From UBA5859 sp041940025 (GTDB taxonomy: Bacteria; Pseudomonadota; Gammaproteobacteria; UBA5859): a DNA stretch of 64,000 nucleotides. The stretch spans positions 124,001 to 188,000 of the forward strand of contig JBGTSY010000001.1 of the NCBI GenBank assembly GCA_041940025.1, given 5' to 3'. A model generated the notes under the pieces. It made no database searches. It saw only the letters and a program-made list of their open reading frames with translations, and had not been told where the DNA came from. Shown piece by piece: positions 26,590 through 35,263 of this stretch. Numbering within the stretch: position 1 is the first letter of the stretch; each line of letters opens with the position of its first letter. Made by a program: the position numbers and the translations under genes.

Positions 26590-26823
26590 TTGTTTCCCAT
26601 ACTGGTAGGTGTCCTGTTCATTCTGATTCTAGGCAGTCTAGCATTTAGCTTATTTGCGATGCTGAAAGATGAGCCAGATTCAAAACGAACCGCAAATGGC
26701 CTTACAGTACGCGTGGCTTTGTCTATATTGTTATTTGCCCTACTGTTTTACGGGTTTTCTACAGGCAAGCTGCAACCCCACAACTACCAAAAACAGACTG
26801 AAACCACTCCCTCGTCTAAATGA
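26590..26823 (+). CDS. small twin-helix membrane protein (DUF2909-like)
   Basis: This 77-residue protein has two helices, about 3-23 and 42-60, with the short loop DEPDSKRTANGLTVRVALS between. It resembles the DUF2909 twin-transmembrane proteins that lie between ctaE and surf1 in many gammaproteobacteria. The start is TTG at 26590 with GGAG six bases upstream. It runs opposite to the neighbouring oxidase genes and is followed within 6 bases by a hairpin terminator. The function is unknown; an oxidase-linked role is inferred from conserved position. Confidence 0.8.
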   Translation: MFPILVGVLFILILGSLAFSLFAMLKDEPDSKRTANGLTVRVALSILLFALLFYGFSTGKLQPHNYQKQTETTPSSK

Positions 26824-26828
26824 AAAAA

Positions 26829-26855
26829 GCGCTACTCACTCAGCAGCGCCTTTTT
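26829..26855. terminator. rho-independent terminator, usable on both strands
   Basis: GCGCT and AGCGC form a stem around an 11-base loop. It is flanked by AAAAAA on the left and CTTTTT on the right, so a U-tract follows the stem in either direction. It closes both the DUF2909 gene and the leftward oxidase transcript ending with ctaE. Confidence 0.75.
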
Positions 26856-26885
26856 CAAAACAGCTGATTTAGAATGGGTGATAAT

Positions 26886-27755
26886 TTAGATCCAATAGAC
26901 CACCACAAATAACCCTAACCAAACCACGTCCACAAAGTGCCAATACCAAGCCACCGCTTCGAAGGCAAAATGGTCATTGGATGAGAAATGGCCGCGAATG
27001 CAACGTAATAAAATAATCGTCAACATCAACGCCCCCAGCGTCACATGAAGACCGTGGAATCCGGTGAGCATAAAAAAGGTTGAGCCAAAAATACCGGAAT
27101 TTAACGTTAAATTGAGATCACTATAGGCATGAATGTATTCTTCTACCTGCAGGAATAAAAAGTAGAATCCCAGAGCAACCGTGGCCGCTAAACCGATAAT
27201 TAATTGTAATCTCTTCCCGGCTTTTAAGGCGTGATGAGCCCAGGTAATGGTGACACCACTCGTTAACAAGATAGCCGTGTTTAGAGCGGGAATACCCCAA
27301 GCACCAATAGTTTCAAATTCACCGCCTACATTTTCAGGTCCATTGCTCGGCCAGATGGCTTCAAATCCCGGCCACAACAGAACATTCGTCCAGGTGCCAT
27401 CTCCTTCTCCTCCCAGCCACGGCACACTTAATACACGAGCGTAAAACAGCGTGCCAAAGAATGCGGCAAAGAACATCACTTCTGAAAAGATGAACCACGC
27501 CATAGAAATTCGAAACGAGCGATCCACTTGATCGTTGTAACTGCCGGCAATGCTTTCATTGATGACAGCGCCAAACCAACCGAACAGCATGACGGTCAGC
27601 ACTATCGCACCCAGTGCTAGCACAATCAGACCGGAATCCCCTTTGGATTGAATCAGATTGACGCCACCAAGTACGATCAGCGTTAATGCCACCGAACCCA
27701 CAATTGGCCAGGGGCTACCGTGAGGAACATAATAAGCGCCTTGTGTTTGGCTCAT
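26886..27755 (-). CDS. ctaE: cytochrome c oxidase subunit III
   Basis: Subunit III has seven helices (289 residues) and stabilises the proton-pumping core. Typical segments are YYVPHGSPWPI at the N-terminus, AWFIFSEVMFFAAFFGTLFYAR near 87-108 and FHGLHVTLGALML near 233-245. The sequence ends in the usual WHFVDVVWLGLFVVVYW. It is the last gene of the leftward group ctaC-ctaD-ctaG-ctaE. Confidence 0.96.
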   Translation of the reverse strand: MSQTQGAYYVPHGSPWPIVGSVALTLIVLGGVNLIQSKGDSGLIVLALGAIVLTVMLFGWFGAVINESIAGSYNDQVDRSFRISMAWFIFSEVMFFAAFFGTLFYARVLSVPWLGGEGDGTWTNVLLWPGFEAIWPSNGPENVGGEFETIGAWGIPALNTAILLTSGVTITWAHHALKAGKRLQLIIGLAATVALGFYFLFLQVEEYIHAYSDLNLTLNSGIFGSTFFMLTGFHGLHVTLGALMLTIILLRCIRGHFSSNDHFAFEAVAWYWHFVDVVWLGLFVVVYWI

Positions 27756-27804
27756 AATAATCTCTCTTTAAAGAATGTGATGAATACTTGGTCCATTGGG
27801 CGAT

Positions 27805-28389
27805 TCAATTGGTTGCCACCTTTACCAACCCATCTCTTTCGTTGGATGGTGCTTTGGCTTTTTCGGTGATGTCAAAAAAAGTATAGGATAAGGTCAATGT
27901 TGTCACCTTACGGGGAATTTCTGGATCAATAAAAAATCGAACTCCCATCTCTTTCGACTCACCAGCAGCCAAAGGCTGATGATTAAAACAAAAACATTCA
28001 GTCTTTTTAAAATAGTTGGCCGCCCATCCCGGTGAGACACTTGGGATAGCCTGCCCCACCATCTCACGATCGGTATGATTTTCAGCCAAAAAATTGACTG
28101 TCGTTGTTTGACCAGGATGGACTCTAATTTTTTTCACCGTCGGCTTAAAATGCCACGGCATATTTTGATTGAGAGTGGTCACAAACTCCACGTTGATCCA
28201 TCTCTCTTCGTCCATCACGGTTGGCTCTACCACAGCGGTGGCTTCAATACCTGTTTTGCCATTGATGCCAAACACATCACAGAAAACGTTGTACATAGGC
28301 ACTAAAGCAAATCCAAAACCGAACATCAGCACCACTACCGTCAGGGACTGAATGACAATTTTACGCTGCGATTTCGCTTGCTGATTCAT
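27805..28389 (-). CDS. ctaG: cytochrome c oxidase copper assembly protein CtaG/Cox11
   Basis: CtaG delivers copper to the Cu-B site of subunit I. The 194 residues have one N-terminal helix (about 10-32) leading into VPMYNVFCDVFGINGKTG, and a periplasmic immunoglobulin-like domain with the copper-binding CFCF motif (KKTECFCFNHQ) near 130-140. Length and order (between ctaD and ctaE) are typical. Confidence 0.96.
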   Translation of the reverse strand: MNQQAKSQRKIVIQSLTVVVLMFGFGFALVPMYNVFCDVFGINGKTGIEATAVVEPTVMDEERWINVEFVTTLNQNMPWHFKPTVKKIRVHPGQTTTVNFLAENHTDREMVGQAIPSVSPGWAANYFKKTECFCFNHQPLAAGESKEMGVRFFIDPEIPRKVTTLTLSYTFFDITEKAKAPSNERDGLVKVATN

Positions 28390-28401
28390 GGCACCCTTTG
28401 T

Positions 28402-29979
28402 TTATCTTACTTCAGGCGGCACCGTGAAACTGTGATGTGGAGGAGGAGAAGACAGAGTCCACTCTAACCCTTCGGCCCCTTCCCAAACGCGGTTTGTGGC
28501 AGGTTCACCGCCACGAATCGCTTTAATCACAATATAGAAAAATAAGAGCTGCGAGAATCCAAATACAAATCCACCCACACTGGAGAGCAAGTTCCAATCA
28601 GCAAACTGCACCGAATAATCGGGGATACGACGGGGCATACCGGCTAATCCGGAAAAATGCATGGGGAAAAACAGCACATTGACAGAGATAGTGGAGATCC
28701 AGAAATGGATCTTGGCGAGACGCTCATCATACATATGACCGGTCCACTTAGGTAACCAGTAGTAGGTTCCCGCCATGAGAGCGAATACGGCACCCGTCAC
28801 CAACACATAGTGGAAATGCGCAACCACGAAATAGGTGTCGTGATACTGCTTGTCCGCCGGTGCCACTCCCAACATCAAGCCAGATAATCCACCAATGGTA
28901 AACAGCACCACAAAAGCAATTGAAAATAACATCGGTGTTTCAAAGGTCATCGCACCGCGCCACATAGTGGCTACCCAATTAAACACTTTTACACCAGTGG
29001 GGATGGCAATTAAGGTGGTGGCATACATGAAGTAGAGCTCACCCGCGACCGGCATCCCTACAGCAAACATATGATGCGCCCAAACGATAAAGGATAAGAA
29101 CGCAATGGCCGCCACTGCGTAGACCATGGAGGCATAACCAAAAAGTGGTTTACGAGCAAAGGTGGGAATTATCTGTGACACAATGCCAAATGCAGGCAAA
29201 ATCATAATATACACTTCGGGATGACCGAAGAACCAGAAAACATGCTGAAATAGCACGGGATCACCACCGCCAGCCGCATCAAAGAAACTGGTGCCAAAAT
29301 TTCTGTCCATTAACATCATGGTGACCGCACCAGCAAGGACAGGCATCACCGCAATCAGTAGAAAGGCCGTGATTAGCCAGGTCCAGACAAACAACGGCAA
29401 CTTCATCAGAGTCATGCCTGGGGCACGTAAATTGAGAATGGTGGCAATGATGTTAATGGCGCCCATGATAGAAGAAAAACCCATCAAATGTACGCCAAAA
29501 ATGAAAAAATCCGTCGTACTAGGTGCAAAGGTAGTGGATAAGGGCGCATAAAAAGTCCAACCAAAAGCAGGTGCGCCCCCTTCCATGAAAAAGGTCGATA
29601 CCAGCAGTGAAAACGCAAATGGTAAGATCCAGAAGCTCCAGTTATTCATACGTGGTAGCGCCATGTCTGGTGCGCCAATCATTAAGGGCACCATCCAATT
29701 CGCCATACCCACGGTCGCCGGCATCACGGCTCCGAATACCATAATCAGACCATGCATGGTGGTCATCTGATTGAAAAAATCGGGCTCTACCAATTGCAAC
29801 CCAGGAATAAACAGCTCTGCTCGAATCACCAGCGCAAACGCACCACCCAATAAAAACATCGTGAAGCTGAACCATAGGTACATGGTTCCAATATCTTTAT
29901 GGTTGGTCGCAAAAACCCAACGGCGCCAGCCCGTTAAGTCTTCGTGATGTTCGTCTTCGTGGGTAATAGCAGTACTCAT
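28402..29979 (-). CDS. ctaD: cytochrome c oxidase subunit I
   Basis: This is the heme-copper catalytic subunit with 525 residues and twelve helices. Key elements are the heme a ligand region TMHGLIMVF, the Cu-B His-Tyr motif HPEVYIMILP, the K-channel area and the heme ligand stretch VVAHFHYVLVTGAVFALMAG. The GHPEVY sequence with its Tyr marks an A-type oxidase, in keeping with heme A synthesis genes next door. It follows ctaC and precedes ctaG. Confidence 0.97.
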   Translation of the reverse strand: MSTAITHEDEHHEDLTGWRRWVFATNHKDIGTMYLWFSFTMFLLGGAFALVIRAELFIPGLQLVEPDFFNQMTTMHGLIMVFGAVMPATVGMANWMVPLMIGAPDMALPRMNNWSFWILPFAFSLLVSTFFMEGGAPAFGWTFYAPLSTTFAPSTTDFFIFGVHLMGFSSIMGAINIIATILNLRAPGMTLMKLPLFVWTWLITAFLLIAVMPVLAGAVTMMLMDRNFGTSFFDAAGGGDPVLFQHVFWFFGHPEVYIMILPAFGIVSQIIPTFARKPLFGYASMVYAVAAIAFLSFIVWAHHMFAVGMPVAGELYFMYATTLIAIPTGVKVFNWVATMWRGAMTFETPMLFSIAFVVLFTIGGLSGLMLGVAPADKQYHDTYFVVAHFHYVLVTGAVFALMAGTYYWLPKWTGHMYDERLAKIHFWISTISVNVLFFPMHFSGLAGMPRRIPDYSVQFADWNLLSSVGGFVFGFSQLLFFYIVIKAIRGGEPATNRVWEGAEGLEWTLSSPPPHHSFTVPPEVR

Positions 29980-29998
29980 GATGTATGTCCCATCCAGT

Positions 29999-31138
29999 TT
30001 ATCGCAGCGCTTTGACTGCAGAAGGTTGAATCATGTCTCCAACATTGTTTCCCCAAGCATTTCGCTCATAGGTGACAATTGCGGCAATATCAGCATCATT
30101 CAGTTGTGCGCCAAAAGCTGGCATCGCATTTAGACCGTTTAATACCAGTTTAGTGTGTTCTTCAATCGCTCCTTGAGTGGCGACGGGGCTGCCTTTGAGC
30201 GGAGGAAACATTCCTATCCCTTCACCATTGGCCTGGTGGCAGGCGGCACAGTTAGCGGTATAGACTTTTTCCCCTCTACTCATGAGTTCGTCCATGGACC
30301 AGTCACGGCCTGAAGCCAGCATCGCCTCTTCCTGTTTACGCTGCTGCTCCTGTAGCCACTTAGCATAATCCTCCTGGCTTTTAGCTTCCAACACTACCGG
30401 CATATAACCATGATCTTTTCCGCACAACTCAGCACACTGACCACGATAGGTACCCGGCTCTTTTACTTCCGTCCAGGCGGTGTTGATAAAACCAGGTATG
30501 GCGTCTTGCTTCCACCCCAATGCAGGAACCCACCAAGAGTGAATCACATCAGCCGAGGTCACCAGAAACCTGACTTTTGTGTTCACAGGGATGACCACAG
30601 GATTGTCCACATCCAGCAAGTAGTTCTCCACAGTGCTCACATCGATACCGGAATCCCGCTGACGCGCCTCATTGCTGGCCTCAGATAAGTTACTGAAAAA
30701 AGAGATATCTTCGTCCAAATATTCATATTGCCATTTCCACTGCCAACCGGTGACCTTGATACTCATGTCGGCTTCGCGATCGACCTCGATTTTGAGCAAA
30801 GTCTTGGTGGCTGGAATGGCAATCAATACTAATATTAGAGTAGGCACGATTGTCCAGATTATTTCCACCGCTGTGTTGTCGTGGAATTGTGAAGGGACTG
30901 CACCGGCAGATTTGCGATGTTTCAATATAGAGTAAAACATCACCGCAAATACACCTGCACCAATGACACAACAGACATAAAACACCAACATATGGATGTC
31001 ATATACCTCTTCACTGATCTCAGTCACTCCCCTTGGCATATTAAATTTGGATGGCTCAGCCAATACCGAAAACGGGGCCACTAACATGGTGATAAAAAGC
31101 AAGGTGTGGGAAACCAAGCATTGTTTGATTAGAGACAT
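29999..31138 (-). CDS. ctaC: cytochrome c oxidase subunit II fused to cytochrome c
   Basis: Subunit II accepts electrons at the Cu-A site. A signal peptide (cleaved near VLA-EP) is followed by two helices at about 48-70 and 92-112. The cupredoxin domain carries Cu-A ligands in SADVIHSWWVPALG and AELCGKDHGYMPVV with the upstream Cys in GQCAELC. A cytochrome c domain with CAACH near residue 295 is fused at the C-terminus, making this a caa3-like enzyme. GGAG lies about ten bases before the ATG. It heads the oxidase operon. Confidence 0.96.
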   Translation of the reverse strand: MSLIKQCLVSHTLLFITMLVAPFSVLAEPSKFNMPRGVTEISEEVYDIHMLVFYVCCVIGAGVFAVMFYSILKHRKSAGAVPSQFHDNTAVEIIWTIVPTLILVLIAIPATKTLLKIEVDREADMSIKVTGWQWKWQYEYLDEDISFFSNLSEASNEARQRDSGIDVSTVENYLLDVDNPVVIPVNTKVRFLVTSADVIHSWWVPALGWKQDAIPGFINTAWTEVKEPGTYRGQCAELCGKDHGYMPVVLEAKSQEDYAKWLQEQQRKQEEAMLASGRDWSMDELMSRGEKVYTANCAACHQANGEGIGMFPPLKGSPVATQGAIEEHTKLVLNGLNAMPAFGAQLNDADIAAIVTYERNAWGNNVGDMIQPSAVKALR

Positions 31139-31449
31139 TAAACTTTTACTCCGGATCGCGAGTGGACACTCTAACTACTTCTAAATTGTTATTCCGCGAA
31201 TACAGTTTTAATCGAAAACCCTAGGCGAAGTTAAGCTATGAAAATCACTCCGCCGCTAGTGCTTTGCTGACTACTCAAAATGAGGTGCCGCTTTTCCATC
31301 CACCGAAGCCGCGATAGTTCATTGAATGGCTGAAATTTTGAGGTTCAACTGCAGCTAATCTGAGCAGTCTCATGAAGAGCACAACTCCGACCAGCGCTGA
31401 AAGCGGACGCATTCTATCACATATGTTGCCCAAAAAAAGGGCAATAACC
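31139..31449. other. intergenic region upstream of ctaC
   Basis: About 310 bases between the end of bioD and the ctaC start hold no convincing gene. A hairpin TTGCCC-A7-GGGCAA at about 31426-31444 lies directly after bioD but has no following U-tract, so I do not call it a terminator. The ctaC promoter must lie here; I see no strong -35/-10 pair and no FNR box. Confidence 0.6.
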
Positions 31450-32145
31450 CTAGTTAAGTAGGACTCTTTTGAGCAATGATAAATCCAAATAGCTAGAAAT
31501 ATTGGCGGGCTGGAAAGATTCTAAATAGGGCACACTTCCAAGCATTGGTGCAACCAATCTGTCTTTGATGGTGTCTACATTCTCTTGAAAATTGTCCATT
31601 TCGGCATCGATCTGATTAGCCACCCAACCTGCTAAAGGCACATCAGCGTGAGCCATACTCTCCACCGTGAGCAAGGCATGATTGATACAACCCAATCGCA
31701 TGCCTACCACCAAAATGACTGGTAGTTTTGCCGCTTGTACAAATTCTTTCCAAGTTTCTGTGGTATTCAATGGCACATGCCATCCACCTGCGCCCTCTAT
31801 GATCCCCACCTGTTGTACGTGCCGACTGAATTGCTCCAGTTTCTGCAACAACATCTGACTCGATAGCCCCTCTGCTACTTCTGCCGCTGCCAAATGAGGC
31901 GCAATGGCGGGTAAAAAAGCATATGGATTAATTAATTCGTAAGCGAGCCTTCGGCTGCCACATTGCTGAATAATTAATGCATCACTATTTCTCAAACCTT
32001 CAGGCGATTGTTCACAACCGGAGGCCACCGGCTTCATGCCTACAGCGTCTATCCCCATCACGTGACAAGAATGTAAAAGGGCAGCGGTAACCCAAGTTTT
32101 ACCCACTCCGGTATCGGTACCAGTCACGAAAAATCTGTTAATCAA
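31450..32145 (-). CDS. bioD: dethiobiotin synthetase
   Basis: BioD makes dethiobiotin from 7,8-diaminopelargonate with ATP and CO2. The N-terminal P-loop is FVTGTDTGVGKTWV (residues 6-19), followed by the KPVASGCE segment near 38-45 and the EGAGGWHVPL loop near 116-125. Length (231) is normal. It is the last gene of bioB-F-C-D, 11 bases after bioC. Its substrate must come from a DAPA aminotransferase, but the only bioA seen in the window is broken. Confidence 0.95.
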   Translation of the reverse strand: MINRFFVTGTDTGVGKTWVTAALLHSCHVMGIDAVGMKPVASGCEQSPEGLRNSDALIIQQCGSRRLAYELINPYAFLPAIAPHLAAAEVAEGLSSQMLLQKLEQFSRHVQQVGIIEGAGGWHVPLNTTETWKEFVQAAKLPVILVVGMRLGCINHALLTVESMAHADVPLAGWVANQIDAEMDNFQENVDTIKDRLVAPMLGSVPYLESFQPANISSYLDLSLLKRVLLN

Positions 32146-32156
32146 TGGCTATGTCC

Positions 32157-32948
32157 CTAGTTATCAGAGGTTTGTGCAGTCACTTGCAAGATCTGATAGG
32201 TAAGTGGCAACCCCTTCGGCTCACGCAGAGCTTCAAAGTTTTGCACAAATTGTTGAAAAGCATTCTTACCAGTGAGTGCCCGCTGACGTGCAGAATTCAT
32301 GTTATGCCCACCTATCCCTTTGATTTGTAACATAGCTTCTCGAGCATGATTAAAATAAAATTTCTTTGAGTGTTGCTCGATGCATCTAATTTTAAATCCT
32401 GCACCCTCTAGTGCCCCGCTGATTTGCGCTGCAGGCACAAATCGATTGACATGGATTCGTGAATCCACCTGTAACCAAGCCTGTTCAATTTCTCCTAGGG
32501 TTCCGGGTAGTAAGCTATTAAACACAAAATAGCCTGAGGAAGATAAAACTTGTTGGCATTGCGTAAAAAGCAGCTCAGGAGAAGGACTCCACTGAATCAT
32601 CAAGTTGGACACAATTGCATTAAAACTCTGGCATTGAAAAGGTAGGAAATGGGCATCTGCACAGACCGCATGGGACAGACCCTTTAGCCGACTGGAGGCC
32701 AACATTGGCTCAGCAATATCAAGGCCTACAAGCTCAAGAGCGGGGTAGGCCTGTTTCAGTTTGTATAAACAATACCCAGTACCGCAGCCTAAATCTAATA
32801 CTCGGCCGACAAGGGGAGGCAACGAACTCAGTAACAGATCCCCGATTTGTCTTTGAATATTTGCAGCTTTATCGTACGTATCCGCGGCTCTGCCAAAAGA
32901 GAGCTTAATATCTCCACGGGCAAAAGCGTCAAGTTCATTAGCTGACAT
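32157..32948 (-). CDS. bioC: malonyl-ACP O-methyltransferase
   Basis: BioC methylates malonyl-ACP so that the fatty acid machinery can build pimelate. The SAM-binding Rossmann motif is VLDLGCGTGYCLYKL near residue 50, with VGLDIAEPML and PFQCQSFNAIVSNLMIQWS further on. The N-terminal SFGRAADTYDKAA is characteristic of BioC. I start at ATG 32948 (MSANELDAF, 263 residues), overlapping bioF by 11 bases; a GTG at 32960 is an alternative. Confidence 0.93.
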   Translation of the reverse strand: MSANELDAFARGDIKLSFGRAADTYDKAANIQRQIGDLLLSSLPPLVGRVLDLGCGTGYCLYKLKQAYPALELVGLDIAEPMLASSRLKGLSHAVCADAHFLPFQCQSFNAIVSNLMIQWSPSPELLFTQCQQVLSSSGYFVFNSLLPGTLGEIEQAWLQVDSRIHVNRFVPAAQISGALEGAGFKIRCIEQHSKKFYFNHAREAMLQIKGIGGHNMNSARQRALTGKNAFQQFVQNFEALREPKGLPLTYQILQVTAQTSDN

Positions 32949-34125
32949 GCTGAAATACACTTGGCAGTTTTTGTTTTGCTTGCTTCAAACTTGCTACTAA
33001 TTGGTCGATTTGTTCATCACTATGAGCTGCGGACAAAGTGATCCTCAACCGCGCCGTGTCTTTTGGTACCGTAGGTGGACGAATGGCAGTGACCAGAATG
33101 TTCTCACTCAATAGAAACTGCGATAATCTGAGTGCATTTTCAGAGCTACCTACCATCAACGGTTGAATGGGGCTCTCTGAAGCACCTAATGGGAGTTGAA
33201 TTTCTGACGCCTGAAGCCTAAACCTCTTAATAACACCTTGTAATCTCTCTCTTCTTTGTGGCTCTTGTTGCAAAATTTTAATACTAGTTAAGGTAGCCTC
33301 TGCCATTGCCGGTGGTAGTGCAGTGGTATAGATATAGGTACGGGCAAATTGAATGAGGGTCTCAATGACCTGTTCGCTAGCCGCGACGAACGCGCCAAAA
33401 GTACCCATTGCCTTACCCAGGGTCGCCATCAATATGGGTACCTGATCCACATTTAATCCTTGTGCTTCTAAAGTACCTGCACCGGATTGACCAAGCACAC
33501 CTAACCCATGAGCATCGTCCACCATCAACCAGGCGTCATGTGCTTTAGCCAGTTGCGCCAACTTTGGTAGTTGTGCTACGTCCCCATCCATACTAAACAC
33601 GCCCTCTGTGACAATTAACTTGCGTCTTGCCTCGACGGACTCTAGACGTGTGGCCAGATGGCGCAGATCCTGATGAGCAAAACGTACCGATTTTGCGCCA
33701 CACAGGGCCACTGCATCTATCAGCGAGGCATGATTCAGCTTGTCGCCAAATACCGCGTCCTGCTTGTTTAAGAGCACGCTCATGACGCCAAGATTGGCCA
33801 TATAGCCAGTGGAAAACAGCAATGCTCGAGGGCGATTCGTCAGCTCTGCTAGCCTCTGCTCTAATTCCTCGTGAGCCTGCATATGACCATTAATTAGATG
33901 AGACGCTGTGGCTCCCACTCCATATTTTTCAACGCCTCGTACAAATGCGCGTCTCACTTCCGGGTGGCCAGCCAATCCAAGATAATCGTTGCTGCAGAAG
34001 CAGAGACAGTGTTGACCGCCCACCGCAATTGAAGTGCCTTGAGCATCTGCCACCGATAACCGGTGGCGATACAGATGATCCTGACGCCTATTTTCGAGCG
34101 CTTGATTCAAGTCCCAGGATGTCAT
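32938..34125 (-). CDS. bioF: 8-amino-7-oxononanoate synthase
   Basis: This PLP enzyme joins pimeloyl-ACP and alanine to give KAPA. The PLP-binding Lys is expected in ATLGKAMGTFGAF near residue 238. The VDDAHGLGVLG motif near 201-211 and the FCSNDYLGLA N-terminal motif identify the family. I chose ATG 34125 (MTSWDLNQALENRR), which gives 395 residues, the normal length. The frame is open to an ATG at 34194, but that part lies inside bioB. The gene follows bioB by 13 bases. No bioH lies between bioF and bioC, unlike Pseudomonas. Confidence 0.94.
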   Translation of the reverse strand: MTSWDLNQALENRRQDHLYRHRLSVADAQGTSIAVGGQHCLCFCSNDYLGLAGHPEVRRAFVRGVEKYGVGATASHLINGHMQAHEELEQRLAELTNRPRALLFSTGYMANLGVMSVLLNKQDAVFGDKLNHASLIDAVALCGAKSVRFAHQDLRHLATRLESVEARRKLIVTEGVFSMDGDVAQLPKLAQLAKAHDAWLMVDDAHGLGVLGQSGAGTLEAQGLNVDQVPILMATLGKAMGTFGAFVAASEQVIETLIQFARTYIYTTALPPAMAEATLTSIKILQQEPQRRERLQGVIKRFRLQASEIQLPLGASESPIQPLMVGSSENALRLSQFLLSENILVTAIRPPTVPKDTARLRITLSAAHSDEQIDQLVASLKQAKQKLPSVFQHVS

Positions 34126-34138
34126 GGGTGTTGAAAAA

Positions 34139-35167
34139 CTACAGCTCAGCGGTGCGTAAGGGTGCCTCACTAGGGGAGCCTGAGTCTTTTTCATCCAAAG
34201 CGCGGATCCCTAATTTCTTCAACAACACGCGATCCGCATTGGCTTCAGGATTAGAGGTAGTGAGCAATTTTTCACCATAGAAAATGGAATTCGCACCAGC
34301 GAAATAACAGAGTGCTTGCATCTCTTCAGACATCTGTTCGCGCCCGGCGGATAACCGCACATAGGAGGCTGGCATTAAAATTCGCGCCACGGCGATTGTG
34401 CGAATAAATTCAAAATTATCTAATTTATCGGTGCCATGTAAAGGTGTACCCTCTACCTGCACCAATAAATTAATGGGGACACTTTCAGGATGTTTTTCCA
34501 TATTGGCGAGTTCAGCCAGTAAGCCAACTCGGTCAGTCCTTTCTTCGCCCATGCCCACTATGCCGCCGCAACAGACATTGATGCCAGCATCACGAACATG
34601 AGATAAGGTGTCCAGTCTATCCTGATAAGTTCGGGTGGTTATAATTTCACCATAATATTCCGGTGACGTATCCAAATTGTGGTTATAGTAGTCGAGACCG
34701 GCTTTTTTTAGTCGATGAACCTGAGTGTCACTTAACATGCCTAAAGTGACGCAGGTCTCCATCCCCAAGTCGCGCACCCCTTTAATCATCGCTTCCACTG
34801 TATCCATGTCACGATCTTTGGGAGATCGCCAGGCGGCGCCCATACAGAAGCGGCTGGCACCTTGAGCTTTTGCCACCTTGGCAGCATCCACTACCTTCTT
34901 AACCGCCACAAGTTGTTCATTTTCTAAACCTGTCTCAAAGCGCACACTTTGTGGACAATAGGCGCAATCCTCAGGGCACGCACCCGTCTTGATGCTCAAC
35001 AAGGTACTGATCTGAATCTTATTGGGATCGAATCGAGAACGATGAACTGTCTGTGCCCGGAACAATAAGTCGTTAAAGGGCAATTGAAAAAGGTGGTCGA
35101 TTTCTTCTTTGGTCCAGTCGTGCCGAAAATCAGGCAATTCTGCCATTTTTCCTTCTAGCCCTTGCAT
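34139..35167 (-). CDS. bioB: biotin synthase
   Basis: BioB is a radical-SAM enzyme that inserts sulfur into dethiobiotin. The 4Fe-4S cluster motif is CPEDCAYC, and the second-cluster ligands lie in SRFCMG, METCVTLG and CCGGIVGMGE. I place the start at ATG 35167, which has GAGG six bases upstream and lies downstream of the predicted promoter; this gives 343 residues. ATG 35146 with AAGGA is also possible. An ATG at 35227 falls inside the predicted promoter and is unlikely. It heads the bio operon. Confidence 0.95.
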   Translation of the reverse strand: MQGLEGKMAELPDFRHDWTKEEIDHLFQLPFNDLLFRAQTVHRSRFDPNKIQISTLLSIKTGACPEDCAYCPQSVRFETGLENEQLVAVKKVVDAAKVAKAQGASRFCMGAAWRSPKDRDMDTVEAMIKGVRDLGMETCVTLGMLSDTQVHRLKKAGLDYYNHNLDTSPEYYGEIITTRTYQDRLDTLSHVRDAGINVCCGGIVGMGEERTDRVGLLAELANMEKHPESVPINLLVQVEGTPLHGTDKLDNFEFIRTIAVARILMPASYVRLSAGREQMSEEMQALCYFAGANSIFYGEKLLTTSNPEANADRVLLKKLGIRALDEKDSGSPSEAPLRTAEL

Positions 35168-35230
35168 AAGAGACCTCAAATCTTCTAAAAGGGATGGGTG
35201 GAACACGTCAGTGTACGAACATGGCATTTA

Positions 35231-35262
35231 CTGTCAACTTTTTTAATTTATAAAAGTTTACT
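35231..35262. promoter_or_regulatory. BirA-type biotin operator with bioB promoter
   Basis: CTGTCAAC, 17 bases and GTTTACTA form an inverted repeat matching the BirA half-sites TTGTAAAC and GTTTACAA at 6/8 and 7/8, with a spacing inside the known range. On the minus strand it overlaps TTGACA (35237-35232), a perfect -35, followed after 16 bases by TACACT. Biotin-bound BirA should repress bioB from here. comF starts two bases to its right. Confidence 0.7.
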
Positions 35263-35263
35263 A

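Noticed and set aside
31426..31444. Hairpin TTGCCC-A7-GGGCAA after bioD
   Set aside because: On the bioD strand the T run is in the loop and not after the stem, so it is not a standard terminator.
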